DNA of 64,000 nucleotides. Source: Atopsyche davidsoni (taxonomy: Eukaryota; Arthropoda; Insecta; Trichoptera; Hydrobiosidae). The stretch covers positions 2,458,501-2,522,500 of the forward strand of contig JAILWY010000002.1 of NCBI GenBank assembly GCA_022113835.1. The letters are read 5' to 3'. Every line of letters begins with the position of its first letter. Position 1 is the first letter of the stretch. The position numbers and the translations under genes were made by a program. Under the pieces are notes generated by a model. That model saw nothing but the letters and a program-made list of their open reading frames with translations. It did no database searches and had not been told where the DNA came from. Below are positions 56,003 to 64,000 of this stretch, in pieces.

Positions 56003-58566
56003 TGTTATTTTACGTCTAATTTTTTGGTAAGAAATATATTCGTGTACAGCGGTGAAAGATGTATTACTAATGTCAGGTAAAACCTATGAAAATTGCCAAC
56101 AAGCTTCAATTGCTCAATTAATCATTAATGCTTAAATATAAATAATTAAAATTTAATTTATGATGATAGATTTCGTATTATAATCACAGATATTCTGTCA
56201 GTTTTATAAATATTAAATAACACTTGATGCCAAATAAGTCCACGATAAATTTATACAATCTCTCTGTCATGTATTCTGCGTAGTAAAAAATAGATATTTT
56301 CGTCTCGAATCAGTCAATTTATTAATTTTTAATCTTATATTTCATTATCTATTTGCTCTCCCGCAGTTTTTAATTCGTCGCAGCCGGCGATAAAGAGTAT
56401 GAGGATATTTACGATAAGCGATTATAAAATGAGTTCATATCAGATTTACACCTCTGTTCAAAACTAGGACAGATTCAGTATTACTAAAAAAAAAAAAATC
56501 AAAATTTATCGTTTGTAAGGTCAAATATTTTCAAGGTCAAATTTCAGATTTATCAGAAGTTACTAACGTATTTTCATCGGTGCATAATATATGACTTTTA
56601 AAGGACTAACATCTTTATTTATTTTTTTTTCTTTGTGGTATATCTGAAAAGTTTACCCGAATATTTATTTATTGAAACAAAAAAAAATCTTTAAAAATAA
56701 TAATATCATAATTATATGATGTTTTGAGAATTGAAAAAAAAATATCATTGCTATTTCCTATTGCCGAATCCAAAATACACTCAATAATAATTTATTTTAA
56801 GTACTTTTAATATTTACGCTGAATAAAAAAAATTCCTTTCAAAAGGAAAAACTTGCGAATGAATATTTGATGGCACGACTGAAAATAATTTTTGTATTTT
56901 TTCACGTTCTTGTTTGTATCGGGACTAGTTTCGCCGACCTATCTCGTTGGAATTTTTAAAGAGAGACAAAAATACTTCGAGAAAAAAATTGAACATATAT
57001 AAGTAACTATAAATAATAATATATTATTTGTGATAAATTTTAATTTGAAATAATTTAAAGTTATTTATTTATTTGATACTCGATTACTGTGATTATTTGA
57101 TATATTTGTTTGTATTTCAAAATTTGTACCATTTCGAGAATTAACCGACTTCTTACTAGAATTATCTGATTGTAAACAAAATAAGCAATAATCACAAAAA
57201 CATATTTCTTTATTAATTCTTGTAAGTATAGAAAAGAAAAACATCACGTATATACTTAATGACAGCGGCACGTTTCTGTGAGTTATAATTTTAAAATATT
57301 TATAATATTGATAACAACTTAAAAATTATAGATTTCAATTGATGATTGTGGATTACCTGTGCAGGCATTGAAATGTGGTGTTTTTGATAAATTAGAATAT
57401 TGCTGCATGATTTTATTAAAGAACTTTTTTTTACACATATTTTTCCCTACACAAACTCAATAACGAAAATAAAGAAACCCATATACATGTACGCCATTAC
57501 CTAAGCCAACTCTTGTAAGCCACATAACCTGCGCGCAGAATCAAGGGATAGTCATTACCCGTACTGTAAGCATAGCCCTAACAACTATTGTAAATAACAC
57601 ATAATAAAATACATAATCTTGTTTTTTTTTCATTATACATGGTTCTTTACACATATTTCTCCCTACACAAACTCAATAACGAAAATAAAGAAATCTACGT
57701 ACGCCACCACCTAAGCTACATAACCAAGGTGTAGGAGCAAGGGATAAGCACATACCGTATTGTAAGCATAACCCTATCAACTATTGTAAATAACTCAAAA
57801 TAAAATATATAATTTTGTTTTTTTATTATACAGGGTTCCTTACACATATTTCTCCCTACACAAACTCTATAACGAAAATAGAAAAAACCCGTGTACGCCA
57901 CCACCTAAGTCATATCTTGTAAGCCACATCACCTACGAGTAGGAGCAAGGGAAAGCCACACACCGTATTGTAAGCATAGCCCTAACTGCTATTCTAAATA
58001 TTACAAAATATAATATTATTTTTTAGTAAACAGGATTTCTTACACATATTTATCCCTACACAAACTCAATAACGAAAATAAAGTAACCTGTACGCAAGCC
58101 TCATAACCTACGCGTATAAGCAGGGGATAGGCACACACAGAATTGTAAGCATAGCCCTAATAACCATTGTAAATAACACAAAATAAAATATATAATCTAT
58201 TTTTTTTATCAAAAAGTGTTTTTTACACAAACTTTTCGCTACACAAACTTAATTTAAAAAATAGAAAAACCACCTAACCCACATATCAGGGGATACCATA
58301 TATCGTACTGTAGCGTAGCGTGTATTTTTTTTTTGCATGCTGTAACGGAATACATTGATTCGGAGCAGTCGGTGCTTTACCGCGGGGAAATGCGTCGCAA
58401 CGGTGACCTGGTGGCCCCTCTGCGCCAGGGCCCGCATGATGCTGCTGTACATGACGTAGTGGCTCCTGGTCTCCGTGGGGAACACGGCCAGGACCCTGGC
58501 GGCCGCGGCGCCTCCCACCAGGGCCGCCCCCAGCAGCAGCAGCAGACACGTTCCCTTGCACTCCAT
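50468..58566 (-). CDS. UDP-glycosyltransferase B
   Basis: This is a second complete UGT, 522 residues, the usual family length. Exons are 58381-58566, 52069-52698, 51647-51869, 51119-51338 and 50468-50777. Exons 3 and 4 have exactly the same lengths (223 and 220 bp) and all introns the same phases as UGT-A, so the two arose by duplication. The signal peptide (MECKGTCLLLLLG) is followed by the catalytic His in TRSHYVMYS, an acidic residue in YDLFVTEMFGSEC, the UDP-sugar signature [25 protein letters not shown], a transmembrane helix at about 471-498 and a 24-residue Lys-rich cytosolic tail ending LKKE. Intron 1 is 5.7 kb and repeat-filled. The start at 58566 is in good context; an upstream in-frame GTG is not used in my model. 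Substrate unknown; expected site is the ER lumen. Confidence 0.93.
54389..54728. repeat. Long compound (AT)n/(ATAATAT)n microsatellite
   Basis: About 340 bp of AT dinucleotides interrupted by recurring TAATAATATAA units. Tyr-Ile frames through it are repeat artefacts. Confidence 0.97.
54955..55140 (+). pseudogene. Non-LTR retrotransposon 3'-end relic (copy 3)
   Basis: The plus strand reads KKAYFGHTAVGRRKPT, a stop, then LEVEKRTKLKGLTQDKDMSR and EMITISL before a final stop. FGH, a GRRK-type block and a charged terminal helix are usual near the C-terminus of insect non-LTR reverse transcriptases. The rest of the element is absent. The terminal block recurs at 27.1 and 40.1 kb. Confidence 0.55.
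55464..55690. mobile_element. Penelope-like hairpin insertion, copy 2
   Basis: Arms 55464-about 55534 and about 55558-55632 are the same sequence as copy 1 at 24.5 kb, with more mismatches and a shortened left arm. The tail (GGGAATTCCACCAAGTACTT) follows the right arm, so this copy is inverted relative to copy 1. The right arm retains GCCAAC-loop-GTTAGC-GAAACCGGTC. No convincing target duplication was found. Confidence 0.6.
55724..55915 (+). repeat. Single copy of the about 190-bp repeat family
   Basis: Contains CCATGTACGC, TTGTAAGCCCCACAG, GGGATAGCCACACACCGC and TTGTAAGCGCAGCCCTAACAA, in the same order as the tandem units at 57.4-58.3 kb. Confidence 0.75.
55926..55999. repeat. (AT)n microsatellite
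   Basis: About 70 bp of uninterrupted AT dinucleotides, directly beyond the single repeat copy. Confidence 0.97.
56925..56975 (-). mobile_element. Short Penelope-like relic (third hammerhead-like core)
   Basis: On the minus strand CAACGAGATAGGTCGGCGAAAC followed by TAGTC resembles the stem II, GAAAC and 3' strand of the two hairpin copies. Only about 50 bp align. Confidence 0.3.
57425..58310 (+). repeat. Tandem array of about five units of about 190 bp
   Basis: Units begin at ACACATATTTNTCCCTACAC-type words at 57434, 57651, 57842, 58042 and, diverged, 58225, giving spacings of 217, 191, 200 and 183 bp. Each contains TTGTAAGCC(A/C)CA, AGGGATAG and GTAAGCATAGCCCTAA(C/T)A. The array ends about 70 bp from the UGT-B exon 1 donor. 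Confidence 0.85.
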
Positions 58567-61500
58567 GCCAGCGCCAGCACCAGCACCAGCACTTGTCACG
58601 AGTCACAGGCGGAGAGCCGAGGCGCGCGACATTAGCGAAGGACGCCACTGTATTGAGTGTATTTTTGAGCAGCACAGATTGTCGCGGCGTCGGCTGCATC
58701 GTGCAAGCGGCGCGTTAAGGGGAGTGCTCTCGCACATCGTAGACTTCTACACTCTCGGCTCATTTTTTGAAGAAGTCGATGATCAAAACTTATTTTCATT
58801 ACTCCAAGAAAATCTCACATTCATGCAAACAAACACTAATTTAACTCTCTCAAAAAAAATATTTTTTTATTAAAAAAAGTTATTTCTCGTTCCCGTCTAT
58901 TCTATCGTTTCTGTTTTATATCATTAATGAATATTTTTTTGTATCTAATTAAATAACTTTCTTTTCTTGTTAGTTTTTTAAATATTTTTCGGGAGTAAAA
59001 ATACAGTGTAACAACTTTATCTTATCACAACACGCCATTGAAATATTGTAATAATAATAATAAAAATATTTTACAATTATTCGTGTCAATTTTTACTTAA
59101 TTTAAAAAAATAAAATATTTGTAAATTTCCAACATTGATATTTTTTCTTCGTTAAGTTAAGTTAAGCAATAAGTTATTCGCTAACTTCTATCAAATGTGG
59201 TGGTTTTGTGTTATTTTGAAAGCTTATTTGTCTTATATTAATTAAAATTGCTTTTTGCCAATATCTACAACCACACATTGAATCGACATTTAAAAGCCAC
59301 CGCGTCACACCGGTGTGACGCTCGCGCGGTGCTCACGACAGTGCGACTTTTCAATGAATTTTTCGAATCAATTTTCTTGAAATAATGGCCGGCGACGCCA
59401 TTTGAGCGCAAATGGCGATCGTGTCGGCTTGCATTGACAATTCGATTTGAATTAAAGCTCATACGTTTTAAACGTTTCACGGAAATGCGTCACGACGCGC
59501 TCTAGTGATGGACAAAACCTAATTCGATTTATTCACAAATCGATCGATTCTTAAGGACTTCTCCATGTGTAAAAAAACACACACACAACAAGTGATTATA
59601 TTAAACAAGTGATGCAACGGAGATTTTTTAGTCGTGATAAGCGACGCATTTATGAGAATCGATCGATGTGTTTTATAAAATTGATTAATCGAATTGGCAT
59701 GCTCGATGTTCACACCACTAGACGCGTTTAATAATAGGAGCATGCTCGAGTTCCAATGTGCGCTTAATCCCCCTTAGAGTTGTCAATTGGTGTGATTAAG
59801 TGATACAGGAATGGCGAGCTGGTCTCTCACTCTGACTGGATGCAATGCTTCAAATTAGATTTTGAAGACTGAAAATAAATCTGAATCGAAACAGAAAATA
59901 TTAAACATACATTGATAAATCAATTTTTTTTAACTATTGTAAATTTGAGAAAGAATTAGTTTCAAAGCTTCGCAGGCTTTTTAGGGCACACGTGTCTTGG
60001 GCTGGGAGTAATTGTAAAAACTTATCGCTCGTTTTATATATTACTTGTTATTTTTCATAAATACTATCATACTGTCCACAGTTGACATATTTCAATTGAA
60101 TTATTATTTCGTGATATCATTGATAACCTTTTGTCTTTTGAGAACATCTAGTAAGATAGAACTGTACCAAGCTTATGAGTAGGAAATAGACCGTAAAAAT
60201 GTTTTTTTAATAAATTTGTTGGATTGAAAAGTCTTATGCTAGTCAGGAAGAATGTGGAAAGAAATATATAAAGGACTTTTTGCTCTGAACTGTTCTTTAG
60301 TTTGGTAATCCAATTGCACAGTTGCTTATCAGGTTCAAGGTACTTATCATGGTTCAAGTTCAAAATCAGGTGTAGTAAAGCTAATTTATTGCAAAAAAAT
60401 ATAAACATAAACCTTTGGCAAAAAATCCCATCAGTGCAGGTTTTTTTGTGATTTTACTAATACAACAAAGTAAATGCCAAGCTTCAGCAAATAAGACGCA
60501 TTAAAAAATATTTAACATTTTATTCGACATTAACGTACAAGTGATTGTATTTCACATTTACTGCTTCATTGCAAATTTACTTATAAATGCTGTATATGGA
60601 AATTTGTTAAATCAATATTATTTATAAGGATTGATCCTCGTCGAGTTGTGATTATATTTTCGGCCTATCAGCCACGATGTTCAAAATAGTTTTAAGAAGG
60701 AAAAATTAATTTGGTGAAGTTCAATATAACTCCATCAAAGATCTTCATAGGATTTCCGCCTCAATTATTGAAATTATCTTATTACAACTAGATCCAATCA
60801 GAATACCAGTCAAAGCTTATAATATATTGGATGATCTCTGACATAACAGTCCAATATTTAAAATCTACCACTTAGTAGTAAAATTATCACTACTCAACTA
60901 CCTACGGGGAATTTCCAACTGATTATTATACATTATACTTATTAGTTAAGACGTAATGATAAAATTTTAAATGGCCAATGCAATTATGAAAGCAACTTTA
61001 AAATTAGTTTTCAAGTAGGTCAAATACTTTTTAATCTGACAACAATATTTGAAATAACAAGGTGAGCCTCTCAACATCTATAATAAATCTAAGTTGTCAG
61101 ATAGGCCAGAATTATTTGCGCGCAAAATCAGTCTTTTTAGATCAATGCAAATATGGTGATTATAAAAATTATATTGTTGATTTGATGCAATTTTTTATCC
61201 AAGAAATAAATTTTAAGTATAGCGCAAAAGCTTTTATCTTTCTCACGGGATTACATTGTTTTGATCGGTATTTAATTTCATGAATTAACAATATTTTTTT
61301 AGTAGTTACTAAATGATATATTACTTGGAATTTTTGAATTTAATATTTTTTGATTGGTTTTCAAATGGAAAACTGTGGTGATTTTAAATAATACTTTTTT
61401 TATAATATAATGAAATATTTTGTACCTAAATTATGACATTGTAAGTTTTCTTACTATAAATAGTGTACGCATACCTTTAGATTTTGTCTATGGAAGATGA

Positions 61501-61703
61501 CAGATAATTTAATTTTGTGCACTCTGGTGAGTTCGAAATTGTTTTTCAGAGTAATGTCACTGTAAATATAAAATCTCTGAACACCAGGGGGTGGCGGCTA
61601 ATTAGTTACTAAAGTTTATTTAAGTTTGTACGATTATCAACGAAATCAAATTAAAAAGTATAAATATATTTATTAATTAAGTAAGACAATCACAATCGCT
61701 GTA
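58567..61703. other. Intergenic interval between UGT-B and the TatD gene
   Basis: This 3.1-kb divergent interval must hold both promoters. The first 150 bp upstream of UGT-B are CG-richer, as is 59,290-59,510, which contains a 20-bp palindrome (listed). The remainder is AT-rich. I saw no exon or RNA gene. Confidence 0.55.
59302..59321. promoter_or_regulatory. 20-bp perfect palindrome with T-box-like half sites
   Basis: GCGTCACACCGGTGTGACGC is its own reverse complement. The halves TCACACC and GGTGTGA match the T-box core in head-to-head arrangement. It lies 736 bp upstream of the UGT-B start in a CG-rich patch. Binding is a hypothesis only. Confidence 0.4.
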
Positions 61704-63888
61704 ATGGAATCCGGGCCCACGCAAAGTTCCGATGTCATGATGAAGCAATGTTACGAAAACTTGATAGTGGTTGACGTCGGGGCTAATTTAACTAACAAGA
61801 AGTACACTCGAGATCTTGATTCTGTTGTACAAAGGGCAAAAGATGCAGGTATGAAGAAAAAAATATAGATGCGTCATTTCAAATACTGGTACATGAAAAA
61901 CTATTTTTGACTCACCATATGATTCAACAGGATGGTCAAATTTTTATAATTGCCATATTATGTTACGTTAATCAAAACATTTATAATATTAAGCAAAGTT
62001 TTTATGTTATTTCGATAACATCTGTTGTAATGAGAAATATATTTATTTTTGAACCATGCAAAGTTAATCTATCAATGTTTTTAGGTGTCCAGAAAATTAT
62101 TGCTACGGGTACTTCAGTTAGGAATAGTAAAGAAGCTTTACGACTTACAAGAATATATCCTGGAATGATATATTCAACAGCAGGTTTGTAAATTATTATT
62201 CAAATATTGAAAACATTCACAAATGCATATTTACTTTCACTAATTTCTCTAACATAATGCATGAAAACAAACTAGGTATGTCTGAATAACAGAATAATTT
62301 TTTATGTGTTAGGAATTTGGAAGCACTTATGAGAAAATATCACTGTAATTAACGATTATGTATTTATTAAAAAATATTTTTTACATTTAAGGAGTCCATC
62401 CTCATGATGCTAAGTCTATGGTAGAAGAGGATCTGTGGGAGTCATTGCGTAGTATAGCCATGGCTCCTGAGTGTGTTGCCATCGGAGAGTGTGGACTCGA
62501 CTATGGCAAGGACTTCTCGGAGCCTGCTGTGCAGCGAGAAGTCTTCATAAAACAAGTATGCCAAAAATTCATCACTTATTTAACCTCTATTTGATTCTTG
62601 CTAACAATCTCTTTTTTAACATCATAATAAAGCAGTTACTGGTAATCTAAATGTTGTCAATACTTTTTTTTAAAATAATTTTATTGTCAAATTCAAATGT
62701 ATAAATTAATTAATTATGCATGTTTTGTGCTTAGTAAAAGAATAAATCTTAATTCATTCTTAATATTTATGATACAGATTAATTTATTAGTATATTTTAA
62801 ATCCTAGTTATTTGTGGATAATTAAGATGAAATCTATCAAATCTGCAAACATAAAATGACAAGAAAAATCTTAATTTTTTTGTTGATATATATCTCCTAT
62901 ATACTTGGCTCTGTCCTGTACTGAGAATATAAACCTTTAGTTTCATACTCGAAATTGGGATACCTGTACAGTATAAATATGATTGAATTTTAATTAATTT
63001 AATTTTTAATTTACAGATCGAGCTGGCGTGTGAGCTCCGGAAGCCCCTGTTTTTACACGAAAAAGATGCACAAGAAGATTTACTAACTATTCTGTCAACA
63101 TACCAAAGCCGTCTACCCCCTATATTCATACACTCATTCTCTGGAACAGCCGAGCAGGGCATCAAGTATTTAGAGAGAGGTTATTATTTGGGACTCACAG
63201 GTAAATATTTCACTATTATAATTTATTCTTCTTTGCTGTTTGTGTCCTCTCGTATTGAAAGTTGGCAACTATCTTCTCATATTTCATAAATAATTGCCTT
63301 TTTGTAGTATAAGTCATCATTCAATTTAAATGACCTCTACACTAATGATTCAGATTAATAATTACATGCAGATGAAAATACGTTTTTAATAATATATGTA
63401 TCTTTTTATTTCAAGGTTATTTGTGTAAAGATAAATCAGACAATGGTGTTCGTAAACTATTGTCAGAAGGGAAAATTCCTCTGGAAAAGCTTTTGGTGGA
63501 AACAGATTCTCCTTTCATGTACCCAAATACCAGAGCCTCAAAACTACCAACAAATGTCAAAGATGCCCTGACTGAACGGTAAGTATATAGTTCAAGTAGT
63601 TTGTCTAGTTTTCCCACAGGTTAAATTATATATATATATATATATATTATAAGTTATAATCTAATTATTTCATGGATGATTGTTTTTGATGACTTGAATA
63701 AAGAAAAATCCATTGTTTATTTCAGATCAATGACATTTTTGAAACGTTATTGCACGTTTCAACGAAACGAACCTTGTTCCTTGCCAGCGATTGTGGAAAT
63801 GATAGCCGCTTTCATGGAAAAGAAACCGGAGGATGTGGCCTTAGCAACTGCTTATAATGCATTGAAATTATTTGGTTTGAGCCAGTAA
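61704..63888 (+). CDS. TatD-family metal-dependent deoxyribonuclease
   Basis: TatD enzymes are TIM-barrel metallohydrolases with 3'-5' exonuclease or endonuclease activity, linked to DNA repair and apoptotic DNA degradation. Six exons close in phase: 61704-61848, 62085-62183, 62392-62555, 63017-63200, 63416-63578 and 63726-63888, for 305 residues. Motifs appear in family order: VVDVGANLT (TatD proper uses D-x-G-x-N where others have DxHxH), STAGVHPHD, AIGECGLDYGKDFS (metal-ligand Glu), FLHEKDAQ (His), IHSFSGT (His), LLVETDSPFMYP (Asp) and the late RNEPCSLP. The order and wording resemble bacterial TatD at least as much as animal TATDN1, so orthology to TATDN1 is not asserted. About 15 extra N-terminal residues precede the barrel. 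The gene is complete and appears intact. Confidence 0.92.
61849..63415 (+). other. TatD-gene introns
   Basis: The introns are 236, 208, 461 (62556-63016) and 215 bp. They are AT-rich and carry nothing recognisable. Confidence 0.6.
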
Positions 63889-64000
63889 TTTTGTAAGTAT
63901 GAACAACTCTTTGCTTTACATTCAAAACATTTTTGATACTATTATCTGAAACATACCTGAGTTTTGTGGTTTTAGAATCTTCCAGTGCATAAAAGCGATT
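63889..64000 (+). other. TatD-gene 3' flank to the right edge
   Basis: The last 112 bp hold the beginning of the 3' UTR or intergenic DNA. No poly(A) signal of the AATAAA type is present. Confidence 0.5.

Larger units (their letters stand above)
52699..58380 (-). other. UGT-B intron 1
   Basis: It spans 5.7 kb. It is plain AT-rich sequence from 52.7 to 54.3 kb, then AT microsatellites, a LINE tail, a GC-rich patch (55,270-55,440), a Penelope-like copy, a single copy of the 190-bp repeat, another AT microsatellite, and finally the tandem array against exon 1. No additional exon was found. Confidence 0.65.

Noticed and set aside
57425..58310. Tandem array as a CRISPR array
   Set aside because: Units are about 190 bp and diverge along their length; there are no short identical repeats with unique spacers, and the DNA is eukaryotic.
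58567..58599. Upstream in-frame GTG start for UGT-B
   Set aside because: It is not an ATG, and the downstream ATG gives a normal signal peptide in good context.
58333..58873. Several 70-137-codon frames over UGT-B exon 1
   Set aside because: They are alternative frames of exon 1 and its GC-rich surround; only the frame with signal peptide and SHYVMYS joins exon 2 in phase.

Overview
The window looks like nuclear DNA of an insect or close arthropod relative. It is AT-rich, its genes are split by GT-AG introns, and it holds two insect-type UDP-glycosyltransferases, a BRUCE/BIRC6 orthologue, NAA40 and a TatD nuclease, separated by DNA-transposon and retroelement debris. The order cannot be fixed from the sequence alone. 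All exon models below were built by eye from splice consensus, reading phase and remembered family sequences; each closes exactly in phase. Layout from left to right: the 5' part of BIRC6 (minus strand, 18 exons, about 2,107 codons) runs off the left edge. It faces, head to head across about 570 bp, a divergent mitotic-type cyclin (plus, 6 exons). A small THAP-domain gene (minus, 3 exons) follows. Its C-terminus resembles the start of the P-element/THAP9 transposase region and then stops. Head to head with it is NAA40, the NatD histone N-terminal acetyltransferase (plus, 5 exons), which spans 30 kb because its third intron is 26.1 kb long. A complete UGT gene (UGT-A, minus, 5 exons) lies inside that intron. 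The rest of the intron carries no recognisable host gene but many mobile-element relics: a Penelope-like hairpin with a 12-bp target duplication, a TA-flanked pogo/Tigger MITE inside another repeat, a CENP-B-box Tigger fragment, a DDE transposon relic, a hAT MITE with an 8-bp target duplication, a foldback with tRNA-like boxes, and GC microsatellites. Downstream of NAA40 lie a decayed piggyBac copy (minus), a second UGT (UGT-B, minus, 5 exons with the same intron phases as UGT-A), and a TatD-type nuclease (plus, 6 exons) that ends 112 bp before the right edge. The first intron of UGT-B is 5.7 kb and contains AT microsatellites, a LINE tail, a second Penelope-like copy and a five-unit tandem array of about 190 bp next to exon 1. 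Functionally the host genes are unrelated: apoptosis/ubiquitin control, cell cycle, THAP DNA binding, histone acetylation, ER glucuronidation or glycosylation, and nucleic-acid turnover. The two UGTs are the only evident related pair. The most interesting structures are the UGT nested in the NAA40 intron, the young palindromic Penelope-like insertion with decayed hammerhead-like cores, and the repeat family present both as single copies and as a tandem array.
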